The position numbers and the translations under genes were made by a program. The notes below the pieces were generated by a model. The model saw only the letters and a list, made by a program, of their open reading frames with translations, ran no database searches and had not been told where the DNA came from. A stretch of 64,000 nucleotides of DNA from an uncultured Shewanella sp. (GTDB lineage Bacteria > Pseudomonadota > Gammaproteobacteria > Enterobacterales > Shewanellaceae), in NCBI RefSeq assembly GCF_947501665.1, contig NZ_CANMWS010000003.1, positions 1-64,000 of the forward strand, read 5' to 3'. Below are positions 17,765-28,168 of this stretch, piece after piece. Every line of letters starts with the position of its first letter. Within the stretch, counting starts at the first letter, position 1.

Positions 17765-18754
17765 TCAAGACGTTAGCCAGAAACTGCAGATGAATGCAGT
17801 GACAATGACATTGAGTAAGCTTAAAGGTAGTAAGTATTTCCAGCCAAAGTTCATTAATTGATCATAGCGGGTTCGTGGAACACTTGCTCGCATCCAAACA
17901 AAAAAGAACAATATACAGGCTACTTTTAATAAAAACCAAACCGCTCCTAGCCAAGGTAATTCATCAACAAAGGGGCCTCTCCAACCCCCAAGAAAAAGTA
18001 CTGTGGTTAATGCACTGATTAGAATAATGCCCAAGTATTCACCTAAGAAAAACATGGCAAATGCCATACCACCATATTCTGTGTTATAGCCTGCTGCGAG
18101 TTCATTTTCAGCTTCAGGCATGTCAAAGGGAAGGCGGTGAGTTTCAGCAATACCCGCTAAAAAAAACACGATAAAACCTAAAGGTTGTAAGACGATATAA
18201 GGGATGGTTTGTGCGAGAATGATGTCATCTAAACTAAAGGAACCCGCTAAAATCACGACGCCCAATAAAGACATTCCCATGGCTAGCTCATAACTGATGA
18301 GTTGAGCGATAGTGCGTATTGAGCCAAGCTGAGAGTATTGACTGTGTGAAGCCCAGCCACCAAGAAAAACGCCATAAATGTGTAAGGAACTTAAGGCTAA
18401 TATGAGTAATAAGCCAATATTTAATCCCGATGCCCAAGATATTCCTGGTGCTAATGGGATCACTGTAAAGCTGACTAAAACAGAAAAAACCACTAATCTC
18501 GGCGCTAACATATACAGCCATTTGTCGGCGAAATGAGGGGTGAAAAACTCTTTTGTTAGTAATTTTAAGGCATCGGCTATGGGTTGTAATAGCCCAAAAG
18601 GTCCGACACGATTAGGTCCATAACGGTCTTGAAATAAGGCTAGGCCTCGACGCTCTAAGAAGACCATGTATCCTGCGGCCAGCACTAAGACAATACAGGT
18701 AATGAACATGCCAATGATGGCGATAATCCAGTAAATCAATAGCTCAGTATTCAT
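17765..18754 (-). CDS. nuoH: NADH-quinone oxidoreductase subunit H
   Basis: A 329-residue membrane subunit of complex I, with eight or nine helices, forming the quinone entry site with NuoB and NuoD. Landmarks: ERRGLALFQDRYGPNRVGPFGLLQPIADALKL, the loop RLPFDMPEAENELAAGYNTEYGGM and the C-terminal WMRASVPRTRYDQLMNFGWKYLLP. These acidic and basic loops are the most conserved parts of the family. It begins four bases after nuoG ends. Confidence 0.98.
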   Translation of the reverse strand: MNTELLIYWIIAIIGMFITCIVLVLAAGYMVFLERRGLALFQDRYGPNRVGPFGLLQPIADALKLLTKEFFTPHFADKWLYMLAPRLVVFSVLVSFTVIPLAPGISWASGLNIGLLLILALSSLHIYGVFLGGWASHSQYSQLGSIRTIAQLISYELAMGMSLLGVVILAGSFSLDDIILAQTIPYIVLQPLGFIVFFLAGIAETHRLPFDMPEAENELAAGYNTEYGGMAFAMFFLGEYLGIILISALTTVLFLGGWRGPFVDELPWLGAVWFLLKVACILFFFVWMRASVPRTRYDQLMNFGWKYLLPLSLLNVIVTAFICSFWLTS

Positions 18755-18758
18755 GAGA

Positions 18759-21104
18759 TTATTGTTCCTCTGCTATGATGCTGAGGTTATCGATTGAAAT
18801 AATCGCATTCACTAAGTGGCCCACATGATGAAGCGTTGCACGGGTGAGGGCTAGGCAATCGAGTGCAACATCATTATTGAATATGATGGGAAAAGCATGA
18901 TCCATATTTGAATGGCAAATTGGACTGTCGTGACTATGACTGGGATTTCCGAGCCTTAATTTACTTTTGATATTAAGATTGAGACGTTTGGCAGTATCAG
19001 GATGTAAGTAAATAATGTTGTCTTGCCAAGGTTTAATGGAAGCAATTTCAGTGGCGTAACTGGCTTTGTTGCTACCGCCATGCCAAGTGAGACGAACAAC
19101 TTGAAGGCCATCGATATTAGTATCAATTGAGACTTGATTGGCTTCGGCGCGGCCTTCAAAGAGAGTGTGTAAATTGAGACATTGTTCTCCAGTGTATTTG
19201 AGCGACTCACACTCTGTGTTGGTTTCAATACTGTCTGTTTGTTGTTGAAGAAAATCTTGAGGAGAAATCCCAGTTAATGCTGTGGCTAAGTCTATTGCCG
19301 TCAGTGTACCTTCCCGTTCATAAGCAGTCTTAAACCCTTGAATTCTGCCTTCATAATTAATACTGACTCCAGAACGTTCTGACCATGTGGCGTGGGGTAG
19401 GATGACATCGGCAATTTGTAATGTGGGTGAATTGACATTATCAAATACGATAAGTTGCTTGATGTGCTCTCGAGTGGGCAGCCAATCAGCTGCGCCAAAA
19501 CCAAAGGGATCGGCGCCGCAGACGAGTAAGGTTTCAATTTTTTCTTGTCTGACAGCATCAAGTAATTTTGCTGAAGGATATTGAGCGCTGAGCATGGCCG
19601 AGCCAGTGGCGTTGGCTCCATTAAGGGCAAAGCCAAGCTGTACTGTGAGTTGTTTGTTTTCGAAAGCTTGACATAAATCATGCAGCGCATGCATTGAGGC
19701 AATATCCATCTCTACAGCAACGCCTAGGACAATAATACGTTTGCCAGTTCCTAAATTAGCAAATAAATTGGGTCCCATCTCCTCTGCTTCATGAGATGCA
19801 TCAAAACTGCTGATAATTTCAGCCCAGTTTTTAGGCGCAGCTTGGTGAATTTGATCTGGGTGTTGCTTTTTGACAATTTCAGCTAATAGTGTTGGGGAGG
19901 CATGCAACATATGGACTGCTTTTCCAGCTTTAATTAATTGTCTCACGGCCAAGTCCATCATTGGGGCTGTTTCTGTTAATGCGCCGACAATAATGGCACC
20001 ATCAGCCGTTTCTATATCCGTTAATGACGGACTATTTCGGCTGAGAGCTAATGCTGCTGCGGTGCGATCTTCAGTTTGAGGCATCACAAAAGGGCTAAAG
20101 AGACCATTAAAATGTTCTGCAATATTCGCTAAGGCGTAATGGCAACTGAGATCTTCATCTGGGCTGCTTAAAATACCTATTTTACCTGCTGATTTTGTGA
20201 GTATTTCACTAATATGTTCTATGGCTTTTTGATGACTGACATTGGCACCGTTTATTTGAGCGTTGAGGGGCCTGTCTTTGGCCTCACTGTAGTGCTCTCC
20301 ATAACGGCCTCTATCACAGATGAAGTGAGCATTAACTTTTGTATTTGGAAAAGGGTGAACTCTGCGTAAGCTATTGTCTCTTCCGCCAGGCTGGGTATGA
20401 CAACCTACGGAGCAATGGCTGCAAATAGATTCGGCTTTTTCTAATTGCCATGTTCGGCTAAATTTGCGCCTAAAGACTTTATCTGTAAAGGTACCCGTAG
20501 GGCAGACATCCACTAAATTGCCTGAAAATGGACTGTCGAAATGGCCTGCTTCAGAACGTCTAAAAGTTGTTCTGTTTCCTGAAGCGTATACACCGAAATC
20601 ATCCCCTAAGGCATAATTTTGATAAAATCGACTACAGCGATAGCATGTGATACATCGATTGGCCGTATTATAAATGAGTGGCCCCATGGCTTGATCCATG
20701 TAAGTACGCTTTGGGCCTTTAAAGCGTCGATACGTGTGGTGGGACAAAATAGTCATGTCTTGAAGTTGGCAATCACCCGCTTCATCACAAACAGGACAAT
20801 CATGGGGATGACGGGTCATGTAATATTCTACGACGCCCTGACGGACATGATCCCCAATACCTTTATTTAAACGGTAACGCTGACCATCTTGAGCTGCTTG
20901 TAAGCAAGTGACGACTAATCTTGAATTTTCCCCTTCTTTAGTGGGTTCAAGTTCCATCGTACACATTCGACAGGCGCCTGCAGATCCGAGTGCTTCGTGA
21001 TAGCAAAAGTAGGGGGCATTAATGCCTGCCTTGAGCGCCGCTTGCAACACATTTTGTCCCGGTTCAAAATCGACTTCTTGATCGTCAATAAAAATCTTAC
21101 CCAT
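18759..21104 (-). CDS. nuoG: NADH-quinone oxidoreductase subunit G
   Basis: A 781-residue molybdopterin-oxidoreductase-like subunit carrying several iron-sulfur clusters in the hydrophilic arm. The N-terminal 2Fe-2S domain (CYHEALGSAGACRMC) is followed by the His-Cys3 cluster HPHDCPVCDEAGDC, the CITCYRCSRF...CPTG cluster and an extra CSHCSVGC site, which E. coli-type NuoG proteins also have. I take ATG 21104, which overlaps the nuoF stop by one base (TAATG); a TTG two codons upstream is less likely. The molybdopterin-like domain is present, but in complex I it binds no cofactor. Confidence 0.96.
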   Translation of the reverse strand: MGKIFIDDQEVDFEPGQNVLQAALKAGINAPYFCYHEALGSAGACRMCTMELEPTKEGENSRLVVTCLQAAQDGQRYRLNKGIGDHVRQGVVEYYMTRHPHDCPVCDEAGDCQLQDMTILSHHTYRRFKGPKRTYMDQAMGPLIYNTANRCITCYRCSRFYQNYALGDDFGVYASGNRTTFRRSEAGHFDSPFSGNLVDVCPTGTFTDKVFRRKFSRTWQLEKAESICSHCSVGCHTQPGGRDNSLRRVHPFPNTKVNAHFICDRGRYGEHYSEAKDRPLNAQINGANVSHQKAIEHISEILTKSAGKIGILSSPDEDLSCHYALANIAEHFNGLFSPFVMPQTEDRTAAALALSRNSPSLTDIETADGAIIVGALTETAPMMDLAVRQLIKAGKAVHMLHASPTLLAEIVKKQHPDQIHQAAPKNWAEIISSFDASHEAEEMGPNLFANLGTGKRIIVLGVAVEMDIASMHALHDLCQAFENKQLTVQLGFALNGANATGSAMLSAQYPSAKLLDAVRQEKIETLLVCGADPFGFGAADWLPTREHIKQLIVFDNVNSPTLQIADVILPHATWSERSGVSINYEGRIQGFKTAYEREGTLTAIDLATALTGISPQDFLQQQTDSIETNTECESLKYTGEQCLNLHTLFEGRAEANQVSIDTNIDGLQVVRLTWHGGSNKASYATEIASIKPWQDNIIYLHPDTAKRLNLNIKSKLRLGNPSHSHDSPICHSNMDHAFPIIFNNDVALDCLALTRATLHHVGHLVNAIISIDNLSIIAEEQ

Positions 21105-22408
21105 TAGCAATCAACCTTATCATCGAGAGCATCCATTGGCGGGATATGTGCAGAGTGAGTACAACCATGATTATCGATATGCTGGTGGAATAAGGCTTCA
21201 AATTTATCCAATCCAGATTTAATGGGCATTAGCGCACCGGGGGCAAAAGCGCAGAATGTGTTGGGGTAAATGATGTCACATAACTCTCGTAAGGTATCGA
21301 TGTCAGTCACGTCAGCTTCACCCTTTTCAAATTTTTCTAATTGATATTTAACAAAAGGTAGACCATCACGGCACGGGGTGCAAAATCCACAGGATTCTCT
21401 TGTGAAAAATTGCATGAGGTTTATCATAAAATCGATGGGGCATAAGCTATCATCCATAATGATTATTCCGCCAGTGCCCAGTCTCGCTCCAACGGTAGGA
21501 GGCCCATCCCAGTGCATTGGAATATCGAGATCGTCTGGTAACATGAATTGAGTCGACGCGCCGCCAGGCAAAAAACCCACTAGTTTTCTACCGTCTAATA
21601 GTCCGCCAGCGTGTTCATATATCAGTTCTCTTGCTGTCGTTCCTAGGGGGAGTTCAAAAAAACCTGGTTTTTTCACTGGCCCTGAGACTTGAAAGATATG
21701 GCTGCCATAAGCGCCATTGGTGCCTTGGTTTTGGAACCATTCAACCCCGTTTTTTAAAATAAAGGGAACATGGCAAATGGTTTCCATATTATTAACAATT
21801 GTGGGGCTTCCCCATAGACCTTTTGCGATGGGAAAAGGAGGCTTGGCTCTTGGATTTGCTCGATAACCTTCAAGTGCATTGAGTAGGGCGGTTTCTTCGC
21901 CGCAGATATACCGTCCTGCACTCAAATGGACATCAATTTCAAGGTTCCAACCCGAATTGAGAATATTGTAGCCCAGTAAGCCTGCCGCTTTTGCTTCATT
22001 GACGGCGGTTTCGAGTCCCTGTGCACCTTTGCGATATTCACCACGAATAAACACAAAGGCTTTGTCTGCTTCAAGAATATAGCTTGAGGCAATAACGCCT
22101 TCAATAATGGTGTGTGGATCGCGATACAGTACTTGTCTGTCTTTAAAAGAGCCAGGTTCAGCTTCATCAAGGTTGATGACTAAATACACTGGGTGAGGGG
22201 CATCGGGGGCTTTAAAGCTCCACTTAAGCCCAGTGGAAAATCCAGCGCCTCCGCAGCCTCTAAGTCCTGACTCTTTTAGTGTGGCTAATAATGTTTTTCG
22301 AGGTTGTCCAATAATATGTTCAAGAGATTGGTATCCACCAGCTTGTCGGTATTCATCGATGTTAAGTGGTGTTGGATGATGAAAGTTTCGACTGAGTATT
22401 TTATCCAT
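21104..22408 (-). CDS. nuoF: NADH-quinone oxidoreductase subunit F
   Basis: A 434-residue NADH-oxidising flavoprotein subunit. GLRGCGGAGFSTGLKWSF marks the NADH/FMN-binding fold, GRYICGEETALLNALEG is the flavin-site motif, and ESCGFCTPCRDG with a later Cys (NTFCAFAPGA) binds the N3 [4Fe-4S] cluster. Its ATG overlaps the nuoE stop by one base and its stop overlaps the nuoG ATG by one base, so the three are tightly coupled. Confidence 0.98.
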   Translation of the reverse strand: MDKILSRNFHHPTPLNIDEYRQAGGYQSLEHIIGQPRKTLLATLKESGLRGCGGAGFSTGLKWSFKAPDAPHPVYLVINLDEAEPGSFKDRQVLYRDPHTIIEGVIASSYILEADKAFVFIRGEYRKGAQGLETAVNEAKAAGLLGYNILNSGWNLEIDVHLSAGRYICGEETALLNALEGYRANPRAKPPFPIAKGLWGSPTIVNNMETICHVPFILKNGVEWFQNQGTNGAYGSHIFQVSGPVKKPGFFELPLGTTARELIYEHAGGLLDGRKLVGFLPGGASTQFMLPDDLDIPMHWDGPPTVGARLGTGGIIIMDDSLCPIDFMINLMQFFTRESCGFCTPCRDGLPFVKYQLEKFEKGEADVTDIDTLRELCDIIYPNTFCAFAPGALMPIKSGLDKFEALFHQHIDNHGCTHSAHIPPMDALDDKVDC

Positions 22409-22950
22409 TAGTTATTGTCTCCCAGTCTTGATGTGGTAATGATATTGGAGCCGCTGCCTTTATTGTTGACATCATGTGGTTGTTGGCTGAGTTTTTTTAA
22501 ATATTCAGTAATGGAGAGGACTGTTAAGTTTTCGACTTCATCTATTTCATTGAGTAGAGCTGCTGGGGCTTTATCACATAATCCAAGGCAAATACTGGGC
22601 AATATCGTAACAGAGCCATCTTTACTGACATCCCCCATAGGCACACCAGTTTCTTTGACGGCAGTATTAATGATGGCTTTACTGCCCATAACATGACAAG
22701 AAATACTGTCACAAATTCTAAGGACATGTCGGCCCACTGGCCGACGTCTTAATAAAGTATAAAAAGAGATGAGTTCTTCTTGCTGAGTTTTTGACAGGCC
22801 GGTTAGCTCTGTCACAATCTCAATACCTTGATCATTGATATACCCCATTTTATCTTGGACGGCATAAAGACAATATATTGCCCCAGCTCGAGGTTCTGGG
22901 TAATGATTGACATGTTGTTTTAGGTGGCTCAATTCATCCGCTGTGAACAT
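22408..22950 (-). CDS. nuoE: NADH-quinone oxidoreductase subunit E
   Basis: A 180-residue thioredoxin-like [2Fe-2S] subunit of the NADH dehydrogenase module. The four cluster Cys are seen in RICDSISCHVMGS and PSICLGLCDKAPA. The N-terminal helical part has YPEPRAGAIYCLYAVQDKMGYI, typical of the family. The last 25 residues (Ser/Asn-rich) extend a little past the usual end. It sits between nuoCD (25 bases) and nuoF (overlapping). Confidence 0.97.
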   Translation of the reverse strand: MFTADELSHLKQHVNHYPEPRAGAIYCLYAVQDKMGYINDQGIEIVTELTGLSKTQQEELISFYTLLRRRPVGRHVLRICDSISCHVMGSKAIINTAVKETGVPMGDVSKDGSVTILPSICLGLCDKAPAALLNEIDEVENLTVLSITEYLKKLSQQPHDVNNKGSGSNIITTSRLGDNN

Positions 22951-22975
22951 AGTTGCATCCTTTTTTATTTTTCAT

Positions 22976-24739
22976 TCATCTGTCCAGATCTGATAAAACG
23001 TAGTCTATAGAGCTGATGTACGCGACTAAATTTCCCACTTGTTCACCTTCACATACTGCTTTTACTGATTGAAAATGGGGAATTGAAGGGGTTCTGACCC
23101 TTAATCGATAAGGGCTAGATTGGCCTTCGCTGAAAAGGTGGTAACCTGTCATTCCTTTTGATGTTTCTGTGGCAAAAAAAGTTTCCCCTTTTGGCATGTT
23201 AAATCCGCGCCCAGTATCGATGAAATGATGAATTAAGGTTTCAATATCTTGTAGCGTATTTTGTTTACGAGGAAAGGCGTAATCGTTGCATTCCATGTCT
23301 TGGACTGGGCCTGTAGGCATGTGGATTAATTTGTCTATTGCCTGTTTGATAATTTTCAAGGTTTCAGTGATTTCTTGCAGTCGAATATCGATTCGTGAAA
23401 AACAATCATTATGTTGGGCAGTCGGAATATTAAAATCATAACTATCATAATTACAATAAGGTCGAGTGCGACGAAGGTCCCACTCTAAACCCGATGCGCG
23501 AAGGTTTGGACCGGTAAAGCCCCAATCGATAGCTTGCTCTTGACTGATGATCCCGATATCACGAGTACGATTTTGAAATATACGGTTTTTAATAGTGAGT
23601 TTTTCTAATTCTGGAAGACATTGTGCCATGCTGTCACAGGCTTTATATGCTAATGCTTGCCAGCCTTCAGGCATGTCCTGACTCACTCCGCCTACGCGAA
23701 AAAAAGCGGGATGCATACGAGCACCAGTCACGAGTTCGATAAAATCAAAAATTTCTTCTCTGACTTTAAAGCAATAAAAAGCAGGGCTTATTGCGCCTAA
23801 ATCGTGGCCAAAGCTCCCCACCCAAACAAGGTGGCTGGATAGGCGAAAAAACTCAGTCAGTAATACTCTAATGACAGTGGCGCGTTCAGGAACATGACTG
23901 TCAATGAGTTGTTCAATGGCGAGTAGGTAGGGAAGCTCACCTGCGACGCCGCCGAGGTAATCAACGCGATCAGTATAGGGAATATAGTTATGATAAGTAT
24001 GGCGTTCGGCTAACTTTTCGACGCCTCGATGGTGATAGCCTATCTCTGGGGTTATTTCGAGTAAGGTTTCTCCGCGTAGTTTTGTCATGAGCCGAATAAT
24101 CCCATGAGTACCTGGGTGGTTGGGACCAATATTGAGCAACATGGTGTCTTCTTCATCAGCTTGGCGGTGATCAGGTATTTGATAACTTTCCATTATATTG
24201 GCGTAATCTTCACTATCGAGATCAAAGGGTGCAGGCATTTTTGTGGCATGAAATGGATAGTCTTTGCGTAGTGGATGACCTTGCCAGTATTCAGGCATCA
24301 ATAATCGAGTGAGGTTAGGATGACCCGAAAATGTGAGGCCAAACATGTCCCAAATTTCTCGTTCATACCAATTGGCTGAAGGCCAAATAGCGGTAATGCT
24401 GGGTACTTTTTCACTGTCATCATTGAGATATACTCGAATACAGATGTCACGATTAGCGGTGAGGGAAATGAGGTGGTAAAAAACACAGTACCCCTTTTCT
24501 GAACGTTTTGATTCATCTATCGCTGAAATATCAAATAACATTTCATATTTAACTGGAGATTGTTTTTTGAGGTAATTGAGTATAGGAATGAGATCGGCAA
24601 TGTCGACTTTAAAGCTAGGTAAGTTATTGGAAACATTGGAAAGCAGCTCAACATTAAAATCTTCAAGTAGACTCATTTCCAAAGCATGTCGTTGCTTTTT
24701 TTGTGTGTTTGTTTTCATCTGTCTTTTTATCTCAATCAT
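22976..24739 (-). CDS. nuoC: fused NADH-quinone oxidoreductase subunits C and D
   Basis: A 587-residue fusion of the 30-kDa (NuoC, about residues 20-190) and 49-kDa (NuoD, about 195-587) subunits, as in enterobacteria and other gammaproteobacteria; often called nuoCD. The NuoC part has ANWYEREIWDMFGLTFSGHPNLTRLLMPEYWQGHPLRKDYP in outline. The NuoD part begins MLLNIGPNHPGTHGIIRL and has the quinone-site residues in that HPxxHG motif. No ribosome-binding site is obvious before ATG 24739; an in-frame ATG seven codons downstream is an alternative start. Confidence 0.96.
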   Translation of the reverse strand: MIEIKRQMKTNTQKKQRHALEMSLLEDFNVELLSNVSNNLPSFKVDIADLIPILNYLKKQSPVKYEMLFDISAIDESKRSEKGYCVFYHLISLTANRDICIRVYLNDDSEKVPSITAIWPSANWYEREIWDMFGLTFSGHPNLTRLLMPEYWQGHPLRKDYPFHATKMPAPFDLDSEDYANIMESYQIPDHRQADEEDTMLLNIGPNHPGTHGIIRLMTKLRGETLLEITPEIGYHHRGVEKLAERHTYHNYIPYTDRVDYLGGVAGELPYLLAIEQLIDSHVPERATVIRVLLTEFFRLSSHLVWVGSFGHDLGAISPAFYCFKVREEIFDFIELVTGARMHPAFFRVGGVSQDMPEGWQALAYKACDSMAQCLPELEKLTIKNRIFQNRTRDIGIISQEQAIDWGFTGPNLRASGLEWDLRRTRPYCNYDSYDFNIPTAQHNDCFSRIDIRLQEITETLKIIKQAIDKLIHMPTGPVQDMECNDYAFPRKQNTLQDIETLIHHFIDTGRGFNMPKGETFFATETSKGMTGYHLFSEGQSSPYRLRVRTPSIPHFQSVKAVCEGEQVGNLVAYISSIDYVLSDLDR

Positions 24740-24794
24740 TAGGGCAAATGATTTTTAAAGAGACGCTACCGCATACCTATGAAGTTGACTGCAC

Positions 24795-25361
24795 TCATTT
24801 GACAATAATGCCTAAGGGTTTTCTGTCTCGAGTAAAAATACTGTTTGGATTATTTTGTACGTGATCTTGAAGGAGATTCAGTCCTTGTAATAAAGCTTCT
24901 GGGTGGGGAGGGCAACCTGGTACATAAATGTCGACTGGTAAAAAAGTATCCAGTCCTTGTACAACACTGTAGATGTCATACATGCCACCTGAGTTGGAAC
25001 ACGATCCCATTGAGATCACCCATTTAGGTTCTAGCATTTGTTCATGCAAGCGTTTTACCAAGGGAGCGACTTTGCAGAAAATGGTTCCAGAGGTGATTAA
25101 TACATCACTTTGTCTAGGGGAGCCTCTTATCACTTCAGCGCCAAAGCGAGACATATCATAACGGGAGGTCATGGCAGACATCATTTCAACAAAACAACAA
25201 GAGGTACCAAAGTTATAAGGCCATAAAGAGGACTTTCTGCTCCAGGCGATAATATTATCGAGCTCTGCGAGTACCGTTCCCATCGCGCCTGTTTTAGTTG
25301 GTGAAGTTTCAAGATTATTTGAACGTGTTAGATCTTGCTGAATAGGAATATTCTTACTCAT
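24795..25361 (-). CDS. nuoB: NADH-quinone oxidoreductase subunit B
   Basis: A 188-residue subunit holding the terminal N2 [4Fe-4S] cluster that reduces quinone. Cluster Cys are in [23 protein letters not shown] and [16 protein letters not shown] place the start at ATG 25361 (MSKNIPIQ), which overlaps the nuoA stop as ATGA; the frame is open 40 codons further upstream inside nuoA, but that extension has no homology to the family. Confidence 0.96.
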   Translation of the reverse strand: MSKNIPIQQDLTRSNNLETSPTKTGAMGTVLAELDNIIAWSRKSSLWPYNFGTSCCFVEMMSAMTSRYDMSRFGAEVIRGSPRQSDVLITSGTIFCKVAPLVKRLHEQMLEPKWVISMGSCSNSGGMYDIYSVVQGLDTFLPVDIYVPGCPPHPEALLQGLNLLQDHVQNNPNSIFTRDRKPLGIIVK

Positions 25362-25717
25362 ATTGTTAATGCTCTTTTGGCTAATAGGTAAAATAAACCG
25401 AGTAATAGAATAATCATAAAGCTTACTGCAGAAATCATTCCTGCCATGCCTAACGCCCAAAAATTGACAGCCCAAGGCCAAAGTATGGCCGTTTCTAATT
25501 CGAAAATAAGAAAAGCACTGGCAATTAAAAAGTAGTTTATTGACAGTGATTTTTTTGGACTTGTTGTGGGATTAAGTCCACATTCAAATGGCACTTCATT
25601 GTGTCTGGATAAGGGTTTACCTGAGATAAGTCGATTGAGGGAAAGTAATAAAATAGCAATCGCCATCGCAACAATTGCGAAAACCAATAAAAAAAGCTCT
25701 GGTGTTGAATGAGTCAT
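25358..25717 (-). CDS. nuoA: NADH-quinone oxidoreductase subunit A
   Basis: First gene of the nuo operon. A three-helix membrane subunit of complex I; the family signature [11 protein letters not shown] is followed by helix 2 with [15 protein letters not shown], containing the conserved acidic residues. The start is uncertain: ATG 25717 gives the usual short N-terminus, while an in-frame TTG at 25753 adds twelve residues. Neither has a clear ribosome-binding site. The operon promoter must lie in the 250-base gap shared with the divergent peptidase gene; I could not fix its boxes. Confidence 0.93.
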   Translation of the reverse strand: MTHSTPELFLLVFAIVAMAIAILLLSLNRLISGKPLSRHNEVPFECGLNPTTSPKKSLSINYFLIASAFLIFELETAILWPWAVNFWALGMAGMISAVSFMIILLLGLFYLLAKRALTI

Positions 25718-25998
25718 GGGCACATTAATATTTGGAGCATTCTCATCTTTCAACTGTAGAACATAGAGTGTTAAAGCGCACCTTATAAGTGGTATTTTTA
25801 TTCTAAAGAGAGCGATTCTACAGGCTTTAATATGTTTCTTTATGTTTTATTGTTGTTATGTGTTTGGGTTAAATATGATAGGGTTTACTTAAAATGGATT
25901 GAGTTTAATGATACAGGTCTAAAAGGATATTGATGGATTGTTTAATAAACAAAAGTGTATTTCGTTGTTAAGAATAGCAATAAAACGGATGAGAGAAG

Positions 25999-28155
25999 AT
26001 GAGAAAAATACTGGTAACAGCAATACTGGCAAGTTGCTTTTCAGCATACGCCGATGAAGGGATGTGGCAACCTTACCAATTACCTGCAATGGCAGAAGAG
26101 CTGCAAGCAAAGGGGTTAGAAATTGATCCGAAGACGATTTCAACATTAACGGATTACCCCATGAATGCGGTGATAAGCCTTGGTGGATGTACTGCTTCTT
26201 TTGTGTCACCTAAAGGTTTGGTTGTCACTAATCATCATTGTGCTTATGGTTCAATCCAATATAACTCTACGCCAGAGAAAAACTTGCTGAAAGAGGGTTT
26301 TTTGGCAAAAAGTTATCAAGAAGAATTACCTGCGACACCAGGATCACGCGTTTTTGTGACAGAATCAGTTGTTGAAGTCACTGATAAGATTAAACATGAC
26401 ATAATGGAGTTGAAAGGAGAAGCGTTTTATCAGGCGGTTGAACAAAGAGAGAAAAAACTTATTTCTGCTTGTGAAATAGATAAAAGTTATCGTTGTCAGG
26501 TGTATAGTTTTCATGGGGGCCTAGAGTATTATCTGATTAAACAGCTGGCAATACGTGATGTGCGACTGGTGTATAACCCCGCTTCCAGTGTTGGGAAATA
26601 TGGCGGTGATATCGATAATTGGATGTGGCCTCGTCATACTGGGGACTTTTCTTTTTATCGTGCTTATGTCGCTAAAGATGGAAAACCTGCTGATTTTAGC
26701 CCCGAGAATGTTCCTTATGAACCTAAGAGCTTTTTAAAAGTTTCGGCAAAAGGTGTGAGTGATGATGACTTTGTGATGGTTGCAGGTTATCCAGGAAGAA
26801 CAAATCGATACCGAACCGCTAATGAGGTGAAAAATACTTTTGAGTGGTCTTATCCTGAAGCCAAAATATTGAGAGAGCGTTTTATTGAGATCATTAAGCA
26901 AACTGCACCTGCAGGAACAGATGAGCGTATTAAGTATGAAAGTTTGATTGCTGGTTTGGCTAATTATGCCAAAAACTATACTTCGATGATTGAGTTTTAT
27001 GGTAAGTCAAATATGCTGGCTGATAGGGAAAAAGGTGAAAAAGACCTTTCTACTTGGATCCATACTGATGAAAAAAATAATGCTCATTTTTCTGATAGCT
27101 TAACAAAATTAGATGCATTAATTGTGGAATCTCAAGAAAACCAAGCGCGCAAGATGTTGGTCAACTATATGGATTACACCACAATGGCGCCCACTGCTCG
27201 CCAACTCTACCGCTTAGCGAATGAAAAGCAGTTAAAGGATATTGATAGAGAGCCAGGGTATCAATCCCGTGATATGCCAGAATTTAAATCTCAGCTTGAG
27301 CGAATTGATCGTCGTTATGCCGCGAGTGTTGATAAAGCCTTGTTATTTGATTTACTGCAGCGCTATGCGCAATTGCCTAAGAGCGAGCATATACCTGCAT
27401 TAGATACATTTTTTGGGATCAAGGCTTCATTTGATGCAAAACAAGTCCGTCAAAAGCTTGATGTTATGTATGCCAACACCAAATTGGGTGATGAAGCGAC
27501 CCGTCTAGCTTGGATGAATAAATCTGTTGATGAGTTCAAAGCGTCCAAGGATCCCTTTATTCAATTTGCGGTGGCTATGTACGAAAGCGACATGGCACAA
27601 GAGAATAAAGAAAAACAATTAACGGGTGAGTTGATGAAAGTGCGTCCACAGTATATGGCTGCGGTTATTGCTTATCACCGTGCCCAAGGTAAACCCATTT
27701 ATGCTGATGCAAATTCGAGTTTACGAGTCAGTGTGGGTCATGTGCAAGGTTATTCTCCTGAAGATGGGTTATACGCAGAACCTTTCACTCGTTTAGAAGG
27801 GATTGTGCAAAAAGATACGGGTATTGCCCCTTTTGATGCACCAGCAAAAGAATTGTCTTTAATTAAAGAAAAAAAGTATGGCGATTTTTATGTGGAAGCG
27901 GTGAACTCGGTTCCCGTTAATTTCTTGTCAACATTGGATACGACAGGTGGCAATTCTGGTTCTCCGACATTGAATGGTAGGGCTGAACTTGTTGGATTAT
28001 TATTTGATGGAGTATATGAAAGTATTATTGGCGATTGGAATTATAATCCTAGTAATAATCGCTCTATTCAAGTTGATAGTCGGTATATGTTATGGGTGAT
28101 GAAGTATCTGGATAATGCCGATAATCTATTAGATGAAATGGAGATTGTGCATTAA
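25999..28155 (+). CDS. S46-family dipeptidyl-peptidase, DPP7-like
   Basis: A periplasmic serine exopeptidase of 718 residues that removes N-terminal dipeptides. A signal peptide (MRKILVTAILASCFSAYA) is followed by DEGMWQPYQLP. The chymotrypsin-like catalytic residues are seen in VVTNHHCAYG (His near residue 78) and TTGGNSGSP (Ser 653). In the S1 pocket this protein has FDG with Gly at 671. In Porphyromonas enzymes the equivalent residue is Gly in DPP7 (hydrophobic P1) and Arg in DPP11 (Asp/Glu P1), so this is predicted DPP7-like. Stand-alone gene, divergent from nuo. The role is probably peptide scavenging. Confidence 0.94.
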   Translation: MRKILVTAILASCFSAYADEGMWQPYQLPAMAEELQAKGLEIDPKTISTLTDYPMNAVISLGGCTASFVSPKGLVVTNHHCAYGSIQYNSTPEKNLLKEGFLAKSYQEELPATPGSRVFVTESVVEVTDKIKHDIMELKGEAFYQAVEQREKKLISACEIDKSYRCQVYSFHGGLEYYLIKQLAIRDVRLVYNPASSVGKYGGDIDNWMWPRHTGDFSFYRAYVAKDGKPADFSPENVPYEPKSFLKVSAKGVSDDDFVMVAGYPGRTNRYRTANEVKNTFEWSYPEAKILRERFIEIIKQTAPAGTDERIKYESLIAGLANYAKNYTSMIEFYGKSNMLADREKGEKDLSTWIHTDEKNNAHFSDSLTKLDALIVESQENQARKMLVNYMDYTTMAPTARQLYRLANEKQLKDIDREPGYQSRDMPEFKSQLERIDRRYAASVDKALLFDLLQRYAQLPKSEHIPALDTFFGIKASFDAKQVRQKLDVMYANTKLGDEATRLAWMNKSVDEFKASKDPFIQFAVAMYESDMAQENKEKQLTGELMKVRPQYMAAVIAYHRAQGKPIYADANSSLRVSVGHVQGYSPEDGLYAEPFTRLEGIVQKDTGIAPFDAPAKELSLIKEKKYGDFYVEAVNSVPVNFLSTLDTTGGNSGSPTLNGRAELVGLLFDGVYESIIGDWNYNPSNNRSIQVDSRYMLWVMKYLDNADNLLDEMEIVH

Positions 28156-28168
28156 TCTGTTTTAAAAT

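Noticed and set aside
25362..25481. 40-codon N-terminal extension of nuoB into nuoA
   Set aside because: It lies in another frame of nuoA; ATG 25361 with ATGA overlap is the normal junction.
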